This document shows, piece by piece, positions 1 through 8,506 of a DNA stretch of 64,000 nt. The position numbers and the translations under genes were made by a program. This DNA is from PALSA-129 sp963842505 (GTDB lineage Bacteria; Acidobacteriota; Terriglobia; Bryobacterales; Bryobacteraceae): contig CAWJGZ010000004.1 of the NCBI GenBank assembly GCA_963842505.1, forward strand, positions 682,001-746,000. The letters are read 5' to 3'. The notes beneath the pieces were generated by a model. The model saw only the letters and a list, made by a program, of their open reading frames with translations, was not told the DNA's origin and ran no database searches. Each line of letters begins with the position of its first letter. Positions within the stretch are counted from its first letter, which is position 1.

Positions 1-1754
1 GTGTTGATCTTCTCGGGATTGTTCGTGGTGAGATCGGGGCTGATGACTTCCCAGTGGTCGCCGCGGTCCTTTGAGCGCAGCAGAAACTGCGAGCCGTAAT
101 AGATGGTGTTGTGATCCTGCGGCGAGATACGCACCGGCGACGTCCAGTTGAAACGGTAGAGGATGTCATTGGGGCCGTTCGCGCCGCGGCCGCCCAGCCG
201 GCCCACGTTGGTGAAAGGATGCGGCGCGTTGGGCTTGGTGGGATCGATGATGGTGCGGGTACGCAGTTGCATGTCGACGCGGCCCAGACTGCCGAGTTCC
301 TGGTTGTTATACAACCAGCGCCCGGTGGGATCGGGCTGGTTGTACATACCGTCGCCGATGCCGGTCGTGACCCAATCGTCGATGTTCACCGAGCCCGACC
401 ATCCGTCCACCGGACCTTTCCAGTTTTCGTGATCCTGCAAGCCTTCGTAGATGTTGTAGGGCTGGTCCATATCGACGCCGATGGCATAGACTTCGCCGAG
501 CTTGAGGTTGGCGAAATGGTCGGTGGTGCGGCCGCCGTCGTAAGTAACCGAAACGCCGCCATCGGAAGTGGCGACCATGTGATTGGAATCTTCGGCGTCG
601 ATCCACAGACTCCGGAAATCGCCGAAGGTGGTCTGGAAGGGCAGACGGCCGCGGCCTCCACCACCACTACCGAGCCCAACCCAGGTCTTTCCGCCGTCGG
701 CGGACTCGATCATGCTGGAGCCGGTGATGAAGACATGGTCGGGGTTGTTGGGATCGACACGAAGCTGGTTGAACGAGTAGCCGGCTTTGCGGCTGACGTC
801 ATCGGCCTGCGCACTGACTTTCTGCCAGGTGCGGCCGGCGTCGCCGGTGCGATAGACTTCGCCGCCGACTTTTTCTTCGGCGCCGCCACGGCCGCGCGGC
901 GGGCCAGTGTACGGGTTGAAGTTATCGACCACGGCGTACAGCACCTCGGGGTGCGTGCGGCAGATATCGATCCCGATGCGCCCCAGAGTTCCTTTGGGAA
1001 TGCCGTTCTCCAGCTTTTCCCAGTTCTTTCCGCCGTCGATGGTCTTGTAGATGCCGCTGCCGGGTCCGCCATCCTGGATCTTCCAGGGGTAGCGCATAGC
1101 GTCGTACATGGCCGCGTAGAGCACCTTGGGGTCCCGGCGATCGATCACCAGGTCGACCGCGCCGGTGGTCGGGCTCACGAACAACTGCCGCACCCAGGTG
1201 CGGCCGCCATCCACCGATTGGAATACGCCGCGCTCCTGGTTGGGCGAGTATTCGCGGCCGAGCGCGGCCACCCACACGATATCCGGGCTCGACGGATGAA
1301 TCACGATGCGCGCGATATGCTGCGAATCCATGAGCCCCATGTTCTTCCAGGTAGTTCCGCCGTCGGTCGACTTATACACGCCGTCGCCGAAGTAAGCGCT
1401 GCGAGTCAGTGAGTTATCGCCTGTGCCGGCCCAGACTATATTGGCGTCCGAGGGCGCCACCGCAACCGCGCCGACGGAAGCGATGCCAACGCTATCCGTG
1501 ACCGGCTCCCAGGTTGTGCCGTTATTGGTGGTGCGCCACACGCCGCCGGTGCGCGCGCCCGCAAACATCACGCGCTGATGCGCCTTGGCAGGCGTCTCCG
1601 GAACCGCCAGCGCCGCAACCCAAGCGCCCGTGCGGTATGGACCCAGATTGCGATAAGTGAAGGCCTTGAGAAGATCGGTGTAGGACGGATCCGCTGCAAC
1701 CGCCGCGCAGGCAAGCGCTAGCAACACGGCTGGTAAGACACAGACTTTCTTCAT
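1..1754 (-). CDS. VPS10/sortilin-type beta-propeller protein, exported, C-terminus cut by window edge
   Basis: An open frame runs from ATG at 1754 to the left edge with no stop (584 codons), so the C-terminus is missing. The first ~21 residues are a signal peptide (basic MKK, then a hydrophobic stretch ending AVAA), so the protein acts outside the cytoplasm. Asp-box/BNR blades recur: TNNGTTW, STDGGTTW, SVDGGRTW, TIDGGKNW, TGDAGRTW, SADGGKTW, the pattern of the large VPS10/sortilin-like propellers common in Acidobacteria and often annotated 'glycosyl hydrolase'. No enzymatic activity can be read from the sequence. GGGAGA lies 6 nt before the start. The gene begins 28 bp after the GH31 stop on the same strand, so the two are probably cotranscribed. 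Confidence 0.85.
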   Translation of the reverse strand, partial: MKKVCVLPAVLLALACAAVAADPSYTDLLKAFTYRNLGPYRTGAWVAALAVPETPAKAHQRVMFAGARTGGVWRTTNNGTTWEPVTDSVGIASVGAVAVAPSDANIVWAGTGDNSLTRSAYFGDGVYKSTDGGTTWKNMGLMDSQHIARIVIHPSSPDIVWVAALGREYSPNQERGVFQSVDGGRTWVRQLFVSPTTGAVDLVIDRRDPKVLYAAMYDAMRYPWKIQDGGPGSGIYKTIDGGKNWEKLENGIPKGTLGRIGIDICRTHPEVLYAVVDNFNPYTGPPRGRGGAEEKVGGEVYRTGDAGRTWQKVSAQADDVSRKAGYSFNQLRVDPNNPDHVFITGSSMIESADGGKTWVGLGSGGGGRGRLPFQTTFGDFRSLWIDAEDSNHMVATSDGGVSVTYDGGRTTDHFANLKLGEVYAIGVDMDQPYNIYEGLQDHENWKGPVDGWSGSVNIDDWVTTGIGDGMYNQPDPTGRWLYNNQELGSLGRVDMQLRTRTIIDPTKPNAPHPFTNVGRLGGRGANGPNDILYRFNWTSPVRISPQDHNTIYYGSQFLLRSKDRGDHWEVISPDLTTNNPEKIN

Positions 1755-1782
1755 ACGATATCTCCCACTTACGTCTTTCGCA

Positions 1783-4104
1783 TTAGAAACGAATCTCCAG
1801 GGGGTGGCCATCGAAAACGGCGGATTTGGCGGCGCCGCGCATGGTTACGCGGATGTCGCGGCGCGCGGGAGGGAGCATCTTAGAACCGGCGGCCAAGCGC
1901 AGACTAAGTGACTGATGCGCGTCGTTCCAGGCCATCTGGATACCCATCCACTCGCCTTTGCGGTAATTGAAGGACGCTCCGTCGTCTTCATAGAGCAGGA
2001 AGCTGCCGTCGGCGCCGGGGTAAACGGAAATATCGAGCGGGGCTTCCACTTTCTCGGCGGTGTACTGCTTCACCGGACCCGTGGGAATGATGGCGCCGGC
2101 GCGCACATAGAGCGGGATGGTGGCCAGGTCGACCGGACGCGTGACTTCCCTGCCCCCGTCCTGGCGCTCGTTGGTCCAGAAATCGTACCACGCGCCGCGC
2201 GGCAGATAGAGCGTGCGCGACGTCGCGCTTTTTTCCACCACCGGTGCAACCAGGATATCCCGCCCCCATAAGTATTGGTCGCCACGCGCCACGGCAGCGG
2301 GGTCATCGGGATAGTGCAACCAGAGCGAACGCATGACGGGCAAGCCGGTCCGGGTGGTTTCGCGGACGGCGCTGTAGAGATACGGCATCATGCGATAGCG
2401 CAGTTCCAGATATTGCTTGCAGATGGGCTCGACGGCGGCGTTGTGATATTCAGCCTCGGGAATAGTGAAGCGGGTTTCGTTGGCCACGTCGCCGGTGGGC
2501 GCGCCCTGATTCCAACCCCAAGGAAGGCGCAGCGTCCAGACGCGGCCGTGACTGCGAAACAGCGTGCAGAAAGCGCCGAACTGGAACCAGCGGACGTACA
2601 ACTCGCCGCTCAATTGCGCAGTGGGAACGAAGCCGCCGATGTCGGTGCCCCAATACGGAATGCCGGTGAGCGAAGTGTTGATGCCGATGGGCACCTGGTT
2701 GCGCAGCGTTTCCCAGAGCGAGCTGACGTCGCCCGTCCACAGAAACGAAGCGTAGCGCTGCATGCCGGCCGCGCCGTTGCGATGGAGCGCATAAGGGCGC
2801 TCATTGGGACGATCGATCTGCGGCGCTTCCCAGTACATGCGGTTGCGGACCAGGCGCGAAGGCAGGTTGAGAGCGTCGCCCTCATCCGGCCACCAGCCAT
2901 CGACGCCGGTCGCGAGCTCCGGCCGGTGCATGTCCCAATAGCAACTGGGCTGCAGCTCGGCGCGCACCTTCGGATCGCAGGCGTCCTTGGCCGCGCCGTG
3001 CATTTCGCGAATGCCGGTGGGATAGGCGACGTGCAGGACCACCTTGAAATGGTCCTGGTGGAGTTGGCCGAAGATAGCTTGGGGATCGGGAAAAACTTTC
3101 CGGTTGAACCCGAACTCGCCGTTGTTGGTATTCCAGCCGGAGGGGCAGAAGCCAGTGCCCAGATAGATCATGGCATCGCAGGGCAGCTTCTTTTCGCGGA
3201 AAGTTTTGGCCTCCTGTAGAATCTCGTCGCGGCTGGCGAGCGTGCGGTGCGACTGCTGGTAGCCGAAAGTCCAGAGCGCGGGAAGCTCGGGGCGGCCGGT
3301 AAGCCGCGCCCACTCGGCCATGATGACGGCGGGCTCGCGCGAAACCACGAAGAATAGATCGAGGGGCAAAGAGAAAGTCGAAATATCGGCGGGCAGTTGC
3401 GGCGGCGGAGCGCCGCGGCCGCCACCAGGAAGGAACGCCGGCGCGGGCTGGAACTTGCTCTCGGCGCCGATGAAATCAAACCGGCCGAAAGGCTGGTGAA
3501 TATACATGGCCCAGCCGCCGGCGCCGATAAGCCAGGGAACCGGCACGCGGCTGCCGAAAGTGCGCAGGTTATAGCCGCCCGAACCGCTGGCCATGCGGTC
3601 GGGATTGCCGCGGCGATCGAACTGCGGCCCGCCTTCGCCCAGGCCCAGAATCGGCGAGCTGCCGCTTTCAAAAGCAACCACGGCGGTTTGCGGATCGATG
3701 CGAATGTGCTGGATCTTTTCGCCTTTGGAGGTTTCGATGGCGAATGCCAGCGGGTCCGGTGTGAACTGAATCCGCAGATCGCCGAGCTTCACGGTCCGCG
3801 CGCGCGCCACGCCGTGGAACCTGGCCGCCGGCGCTCCGAAAGACGTCTGAAGCAGCGTGCCGTCATCGGGAATCTCGCCCGGTTTTCCATCCACCAGGGG
3901 CGCGACCGTCAAGCGGAAGGTGTGAGCGCTGAGGGAAGTGATCGCCAGCTCGACCTCCTTGCCCGCCACGCGGAGACCGCTTTCGGCAGCGTGCGCGGCA
4001 GCGCCGGTGACCAGAGCGGCGCCGGCGGCGCCCAGACTTTGGACCATCCGCCGCCGGGAGAGAAAGGATTCGTTGGGCATTTTAGCCATTGATTGCCTGT
4101 TCAT
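1783..4104 (-). CDS. Tat-exported glycoside hydrolase family 31 (alpha-xylosidase/alpha-glucosidase type)
   Basis: A 773-residue protein with a twin-arginine leader (SRRRMVQ at residues 16-22, then a hydrophobic stretch ending AAAHAA), so it is exported folded. The body is a GH31 retaining alpha-glycosidase. WWPDEGD (404-410) carries the likely nucleophile D407, and WTGD (456-459) carries the likely acid/base D459. IPYWGTDIGGF (483-493) is the typical following strand. GH31 enzymes cleave terminal alpha-xylosyl or alpha-glucosyl residues; the exact substrate cannot be set from sequence. It is divergent from a GH39 gene about 60 bp away and upstream of the VPS10-type gene, suggesting an outward-facing carbohydrate locus. 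In-frame ATGs at 4089 and 4080 are alternative starts that keep the RRR motif. Confidence 0.9.
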   Translation of the reverse strand: MNRQSMAKMPNESFLSRRRMVQSLGAAGAALVTGAAAHAAESGLRVAGKEVELAITSLSAHTFRLTVAPLVDGKPGEIPDDGTLLQTSFGAPAARFHGVARARTVKLGDLRIQFTPDPLAFAIETSKGEKIQHIRIDPQTAVVAFESGSSPILGLGEGGPQFDRRGNPDRMASGSGGYNLRTFGSRVPVPWLIGAGGWAMYIHQPFGRFDFIGAESKFQPAPAFLPGGGRGAPPPQLPADISTFSLPLDLFFVVSREPAVIMAEWARLTGRPELPALWTFGYQQSHRTLASRDEILQEAKTFREKKLPCDAMIYLGTGFCPSGWNTNNGEFGFNRKVFPDPQAIFGQLHQDHFKVVLHVAYPTGIREMHGAAKDACDPKVRAELQPSCYWDMHRPELATGVDGWWPDEGDALNLPSRLVRNRMYWEAPQIDRPNERPYALHRNGAAGMQRYASFLWTGDVSSLWETLRNQVPIGINTSLTGIPYWGTDIGGFVPTAQLSGELYVRWFQFGAFCTLFRSHGRVWTLRLPWGWNQGAPTGDVANETRFTIPEAEYHNAAVEPICKQYLELRYRMMPYLYSAVRETTRTGLPVMRSLWLHYPDDPAAVARGDQYLWGRDILVAPVVEKSATSRTLYLPRGAWYDFWTNERQDGGREVTRPVDLATIPLYVRAGAIIPTGPVKQYTAEKVEAPLDISVYPGADGSFLLYEDDGASFNYRKGEWMGIQMAWNDAHQSLSLRLAAGSKMLPPARRDIRVTMRGAAKSAVFDGHPLEIRF

Positions 4105-4163
4105 TATGACACGTCCAGCCGCCCGTGTAAGCGGTATCAGAGCAACCGGCGCGAGTGCGCGGT

Positions 4164-5831
4164 ATGATGCAGTCTATGACGTGGAAATGGACCCTGGTGG
4201 TGCTGGCGGCGCCGCTCTTCGGACAGACAGTGGAGATCCGCGTCGACGCGGGCGTGAAGCAGGGCGCGTTCCGGCCAATCTATTCTTACTTCGGTTACGA
4301 CGAGCCGAATTACACTTACAGCGTGAATGGCAAGAAGCTCATCGGCGAACTGACCGAATTGAGCCCGGTGCGCCCGACGATTCGCACGCACCATTTGCTG
4401 ATCACCGGCGACGGCGCGCCGGCCATGAAGTGGGGCTCGACCAACGCATATACCGAAGATGCGGCGGGCAAGGCGGTTTACGACTGGACGATCATCGACC
4501 GCATCTTCGACGCTTATATGCAAAACCACGTGCGGCCCTTCGTCGAAATCGGCTTCATGCCGGAGGCGCTGTCGTCGAAGCCCGAGCCATACGCCCGCAA
4601 CTGGCCCAACACGCCCGAAGGCCGCGGCTGGGCGCAACCGCCCAAAGACTATGACAAGTGGGCCGAGCTGATTCGCCAGTGGGTGCTGCACGCGGCGGCA
4701 CGATATGGGAAGGCGGAAGTGGAAACGTGGCAATGGGAGTTGTGGAACGAGCCGGATATTTTCTATTGGCGCGGCACGCCCGAAGAGTACGACAAGTTGT
4801 ACGATTACACAGCCGACGCCATCAAACGCGCGCTGCCCAATGCGAAAGTGGGCGGACCGGCCACCACGGGGCCCGGTTCCACCCGGTCTTCCGAGTATCT
4901 TCGCCAGTTCCTGGAGCACTGTGCGCGGGGAGTTAACGCGGTGACGGGCAAGCCAGGCGCGCCGCTCGACTTCATCAGCTACCATGCCAAGGGCGCGCCA
5001 CGGGTGATCGAGGGCCATGTGCGCATGGGGATCCGGAACAACCTCGGCAACGTGCAAAACGGCTTCGAGATTATCAACCAGTTTCCACAGTTCACGCGGC
5101 TGCCGATCGTGCTGAGCGAGTCCGATCCGGAAGGTTGCGCGGCCTGTCCGCTGGCCGGCCACCCCGAAGTGGGTTACCGCAACACCACCCTCTACCCCAG
5201 CTACACGGCGGTGATGCTGAACAATATTCTTAAATTGGCCGACCGGCACCAATCGAACATCGAGGGCATGCTGACGTGGGCCTTCGAGTTTGAGAACAAG
5301 CAGTACTTCGAGGGATTGCGCACGCTGGCGACCAACGGCATCGACAAGCCCATCCTGAACTTCTTTCGCATGGCCGGGCTGATGAGCGGCGAGCGCGTGC
5401 AGTTGACCAGCAGCGGCTCGGTGGGCCTCGACGGCATTCTGCAATCGGGTGTGCAAGCGGCGCCGGATATCGACGGCATGGCCACCCGCGCCGACCGCGA
5501 AATAGCGGTGATGGTGTGGAATTATCACGACGACGATGTAGCCGCGCCCGCCGCAACGGTTCAGTTGACGCTGGCGGGCTTGCCGGCGGGAGCGGCGCGC
5601 GTGCTGGTGGAACACTACCGCATCGACGCCGATCACAGCAATGCTTACACCGCCTGGCAGCAGATGGGATCGCCGCAGCAGCCCACGGCGGAGCAGTACG
5701 CCAGGCTGCAAGCCGCCGGCCAATTGCAATTGCTGGGGTCGCCCGAGTGGATGGACGCGCAGGACGGCAAGCTGGATCTGCGCTTTAAGCTGCCGCGGCA
5801 GGGCGTATCGCTGGTGAAGGCGAGCTGGTAA
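4164..5831 (+). CDS. Exported glycoside hydrolase family 39 (beta-xylosidase-like)
   Basis: About 555 residues. A short signal peptide (WTLVVLAAPLFGQ) is followed by a GH39-like (beta/alpha)8 barrel. ELWNEPDIFYW carries the acid/base Glu of clan GH-A (residue 199 if counted from GTG at 4155). The later strand LPIVLSESDPEG carries the likely nucleophile Glu (residue 322 on the same count). GH39 members are beta-xylosidases and related retaining beta-glycosidases, so plant or microbial xylan oligomers are plausible substrates. Starts at 4155 (GTG), 4164, 4167 and 4176 are all in frame and none has a strong Shine-Dalgarno sequence; 4164 leaves a normal signal peptide. It is transcribed divergently from the GH31 gene, so the short region between them holds both promoters. 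It ends 14 bp before the convergent metY. Confidence 0.85.
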   Translation: MMQSMTWKWTLVVLAAPLFGQTVEIRVDAGVKQGAFRPIYSYFGYDEPNYTYSVNGKKLIGELTELSPVRPTIRTHHLLITGDGAPAMKWGSTNAYTEDAAGKAVYDWTIIDRIFDAYMQNHVRPFVEIGFMPEALSSKPEPYARNWPNTPEGRGWAQPPKDYDKWAELIRQWVLHAAARYGKAEVETWQWELWNEPDIFYWRGTPEEYDKLYDYTADAIKRALPNAKVGGPATTGPGSTRSSEYLRQFLEHCARGVNAVTGKPGAPLDFISYHAKGAPRVIEGHVRMGIRNNLGNVQNGFEIINQFPQFTRLPIVLSESDPEGCAACPLAGHPEVGYRNTTLYPSYTAVMLNNILKLADRHQSNIEGMLTWAFEFENKQYFEGLRTLATNGIDKPILNFFRMAGLMSGERVQLTSSGSVGLDGILQSGVQAAPDIDGMATRADREIAVMVWNYHDDDVAAPAATVQLTLAGLPAGAARVLVEHYRIDADHSNAYTAWQQMGSPQQPTAEQYARLQAAGQLQLLGSPEWMDAQDGKLDLRFKLPRQGVSLVKASW

Positions 5832-5845
5832 TTACCCGACCTGCC

Positions 5846-7147
5846 TCACTTCTTCTGCGAGGCTTCGATCGCCTGTCCCAGATCCCAGATGATGTCTTCC
5901 AGGTCTTCGATTCCTACGGAAATCCGGACGAGGTCTTTGGTCACCCCCGCTTCCAGTTGCTGTTCATCGGACAACTGCTGGTGCGTGGTGGACGCGGGAT
6001 GAATGATCAGGCTCTTGGCATCGCCCAGGTTGGCGAGGTGCGAGAAAAGCTGCACCGAATCGATCAGCTTGCGTCCGGCTTCGAGTCCTCCCTTGATGCC
6101 GAAGGTGAGGATCGCCCCTTGTCCCTTCGGCAGGTATTTCTGCGCCAGCGCGTAATACGGGCTCGACTTCAATCCAGGATATTTCACCCACGCGACCGCC
6201 GGCTGCTTGCCGAGCCACTCGGCCACCGCCAGCGCGTTGCGGCTGTGCTGCTCCATGCGGGGTTTCAACGTCTCCACGCCCTGGATGAACAGGAACGAAT
6301 TGAAGGGGCTGAGGCACGGCCCGAAATCGCGCAGCCCTTCCACGCGCACTTTGACGATGTACGCCAGGTTGCCGAACGTCTCGCTGAAAACCATGCCGTG
6401 ATATCCCGGGCTGGGCTGGGTGATGCCTGGAAACTTCTCGCCCCACGGGAACTTGCCGGAGTCGATGATGATGCCGCCAATCGACGTGCCGTGGCCGCCC
6501 AGAAACTTGGTGGCCGAGTGCACCACGATATCGGCGCCGTGCTCGATGGGCCGGCAGAGGTAGGGCGACGCCATGGTGTTATCGATGACCAGCGGCACAC
6601 CGGCTTCATGTGCGATGGCCGCCACCTTTTCGATATCCAGCACGTTCATGCGCGGATTGGCGATGGTCTCGCCATAAACGGCGCGCGTCTTGGGCGTAAT
6701 GGCCTTGCGGAAATTTTCGGGATCGTCCGGCTCGACGAATTTCACGTTGATGCCAAGCCGCCGGAAGCTGACGTCGAACTGCGTGTACGTGCCGCCGTAG
6801 AGCGTGCTGGACGCGACGATCTCTTCGCCTTGCCCCACCAGGCTGTTGAGGGCCAGAAACTGCGCCGCCTGACCGCTGGCTGTGGCCAGACCCCCGACGC
6901 CCCCTTCGAGCGACGCCACGCGCTGCTCGAAAACATCCGTAGTGGGATTCATGATGCGGCTGTAAATATTCCCGGGCTGCTGCAGTCCGAAGAGGGCCGC
7001 GGCGTGGGCGGAGTTTTCGAAAACGAACGAGCTGCTCTGGTAAATCGGGACGGCGCGCGCCAGGCTGGCCTTGTCAGGAGTGTGGCCAGCGTGCAGGCAC
7101 CGGGTAGCAAAGCCCATCTGGTGGGCGGGAACAGGTTTTTCATCCAT
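5846..7147 (-). CDS. metY: O-acetylhomoserine sulfhydrylase (PLP-dependent)
   Basis: A 433-residue cytoplasmic enzyme of the Cys/Met metabolism PLP family. It would make homocysteine from O-acetylhomoserine and sulfide, the direct sulfhydrylation route to methionine. HSATKFLGGHG carries the Schiff-base lysine K214; TLYGGTYTQF (~115-124) and VIDNTMASPYLCRP (~187-200) are family signatures, and the ~430-residue length is that of MetY rather than the shorter MetB/MetC/MetZ enzymes. The start ATG at 7147 gives the expected N-terminus (GFATRCLHAG at ~12-21). It stands alone, with hicA/hicB upstream on the same strand but 77 bp away, and shows no SAM or Met-box signal that I can recognise. A role with O-acetylserine (cysteine synthesis) cannot be excluded. 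Confidence 0.93.
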   Translation of the reverse strand: MDEKPVPAHQMGFATRCLHAGHTPDKASLARAVPIYQSSSFVFENSAHAAALFGLQQPGNIYSRIMNPTTDVFEQRVASLEGGVGGLATASGQAAQFLALNSLVGQGEEIVASSTLYGGTYTQFDVSFRRLGINVKFVEPDDPENFRKAITPKTRAVYGETIANPRMNVLDIEKVAAIAHEAGVPLVIDNTMASPYLCRPIEHGADIVVHSATKFLGGHGTSIGGIIIDSGKFPWGEKFPGITQPSPGYHGMVFSETFGNLAYIVKVRVEGLRDFGPCLSPFNSFLFIQGVETLKPRMEQHSRNALAVAEWLGKQPAVAWVKYPGLKSSPYYALAQKYLPKGQGAILTFGIKGGLEAGRKLIDSVQLFSHLANLGDAKSLIIHPASTTHQQLSDEQQLEAGVTKDLVRISVGIEDLEDIIWDLGQAIEASQKK

Positions 7148-7224
7148 AGACTTTCAGGATACTATTTCAGCATCGGGCGTTTGCAATCGAACGCACGATC
7201 GATGATTTTCAGGAATTTAATCAA

Positions 7225-7453
7225 TTAGGTTTCGGTTTCAAACAACGAATTCGGGAGTTCCGACTGCCGAACGATGCTCCGCAGAGTCCCACGCCGGACC
7301 GGGTCGTGAAGCGGAACCGGAACGGTTATCGTCGTGGTACCCAAAATGCTTTTGCATGATTCGATGGCTGCCGTGCTGGCGGACTGCGGCGAATCCGTGC
7401 AGTTCCAGAATTCGACAAATCTCCGAGCCCGAAAGAACCCGGAGCTTACCCAA
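7225..7453 (-). pseudogene. hicA: HicA mRNA-interferase toxin, interrupted by a one-base frameshift
   Basis: Reading from TTG at 7453 gives a HicA N-terminus: KLRVLSGSEICRILELHGF, then RQHGSHRIMQK with the family's catalytic His in GSHRI. The frame then diverges after a CCC/AAAA run (7340-7346 on the + strand). Dropping one base there restores HFGTTTITVPVPLHDP, RRGTLRSIVRQSELP and a stop at 7225. The result is 75 residues, the normal HicA size. HicA toxins are small double-stranded-RNA-binding-fold RNases paired with HicB. The start overlaps the hicB stop by 8 bp, as expected for translational coupling. As printed, the uncorrected frame runs to 7238 with an unrelated C-terminus. Either the toxin is inactivated or the base is a sequencing error. 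Confidence 0.75.
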
Positions 7454-7673
7454 CCGGCACCTCAACCTGAGTCACGAAAACTTCGTTGTGAGAGCGCCGG
7501 GCAACTTCGGAAGGGGCGGCAGTTTCGAAGAACAGTGTGAGCGCCTCGATGAGGTTAACTCGCGCTTCTTCAATCGACGCACCCTCGCTCGCAATATCGA
7601 GTTCCGGGCAAAAGGCCACAAAACCGTCGTCCTCACGTTCGATAATCGCGGTCAAGCGCTGCGCCAGCTTCAT
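7446..7673 (-). CDS. hicB: HicB-type antitoxin
   Basis: A 75-residue protein of the HicB partial RNase-H-fold family. IIEREDDGFVAFCPELDIASEGAS is the hallmark strand-strand-helix (split here as EREDDGFVAFCPELD at ~12-26 and the following SEG), and the sequence continues with EEARVNLIEALTLFFE. HicB binds and neutralises HicA and commonly represses the operon. This is the short form, lacking an added C-terminal ribbon-helix-helix or HTH domain. It precedes hicA and overlaps it by 8 bp, an antitoxin-first order. If the toxin is truly frameshifted, this antitoxin is an orphan remnant; if the frameshift is an artefact, the module is complete. Confidence 0.8.
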   Translation of the reverse strand: MKLAQRLTAIIEREDDGFVAFCPELDIASEGASIEEARVNLIEALTLFFETAAPSEVARRSHNEVFVTQVEVPVG

Positions 7674-7741
7674 GATCCGAGTCTACGCCAGTTCAAGCGG
7701 ACGCATCGGGGGCTAAGATACACTAGCCTGAGATTCCGGAT

Positions 7742-8506
7742 ATGTTGATCGCCATTACCCGCGCCGTCAGCCCGGCCATCAACCGCTGTGAACTGGGATT
7801 CATCGAACGCCAGGAAATCTCGCTCGCCAAGGCCGGGGAACAGCACCGGCTCTACGAAGCATGCCTCGCCGAGTTGGGCGCCACGGTGGTCTCACTGGCG
7901 GCCGAACCGGATTACCCGGATTCGGTCTTCGTGGAAGATCCAGCGGTGGTGGTGGATGAGGTGGCCGTGATGACGCGCATGGGCGCGGCTTCGCGGCGCG
8001 GCGAATCGGAATCGCTCGAGCGCACGCTCAAGCGCTACCGCCCGCTGCGCCATTTGCGCGAGCCGGCAACGCTTGAAGGCGGCGACGTCATGCGCATCGG
8101 ACGCAGGCTTTTTGTGGGGGCCTCGCATCGCTCCAATCGCGCCGGAATCGAGCAACTCGCCGCCGGGCTCGCGCCCTTCGGATACACCGTGGTTGCGGTG
8201 GAAGTGCGCGGCGCCTTGCACCTGAAGACGGCCTGCTGCTACGTGGGCGATGGCGCGATTCTGGCCAATCGCAAGTGGCTTGATACGGAGCCGCTGCGGG
8301 ACTTCCGCATCGTGGACATCGCTCCGGACGAGCCGCGCGCCGCCAACGTGCTTGCGATCGGAGGTTCCGTCATTGTGCCGCAATGCTTCCCGCGGACCGC
8401 GGAGATTCTCGCGCTCCTGGGGCGAAAAGTGCGGCCGGTGGACGTTTCCGAATTGATGAAGGCGGAGGCCGGAGTCACCTGCTCCAGCCTGGTCTTCGAC
8501 TATTGA
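7742..8506 (+). CDS. Dimethylargininase/arginine-modifying enzyme of the GME superfamily
   Basis: 254 residues, full length for bacterial DDAH. The family hydrolyses N-omega-methylarginines to citrulline plus methylamines; related members act on arginine itself. Visible catalytic features are PDSVFVEDP (59-67, substrate-binding acids), GALHLKT with the catalytic His160, LEGGDV (111-116), and the nucleophile Cys247 in AGVTCSSL near the C-terminus. No signal peptide, so cytoplasmic. The start ATG at 7742 gives a natural N-terminus. The last 7 bp overlap the 3' end of the convergent M16 peptidase gene. Which guanidino substrate is used cannot be decided from sequence. A separate LOR/SDH-type ornithine cyclodeaminase relative lies 14 kb away. 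Confidence 0.85.
   Translation: MLIAITRAVSPAINRCELGFIERQEISLAKAGEQHRLYEACLAELGATVVSLAAEPDYPDSVFVEDPAVVVDEVAVMTRMGAASRRGESESLERTLKRYRPLRHLREPATLEGGDVMRIGRRLFVGASHRSNRAGIEQLAAGLAPFGYTVVAVEVRGALHLKTACCYVGDGAILANRKWLDTEPLRDFRIVDIAPDEPRAANVLAIGGSVIVPQCFPRTAEILALLGRKVRPVDVSELMKAEAGVTCSSLVFDY

Noticed and set aside
111..1412. 433-residue open frame on the plus strand
   Set aside because: It is a shadow of the minus-strand VPS10-type gene, which has a signal peptide and repeated Asp-boxes; the plus-strand product shows no family pattern.
6665..6670. Idea that every GGTCTC site in this sequence is misread as GGTTCTC
   Set aside because: Intact GGTCTC occurs here inside the metY gene without a frameshift, and in-frame GGTTCTC occurs at about 26247-26253, so a blanket systematic error is not supported.
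7238..7465. 75-residue HicA-like frame as printed
   Set aside because: Its C-terminal half (after MQKHFG) is out of frame with the family; the corrected frame ends at 7225 instead.
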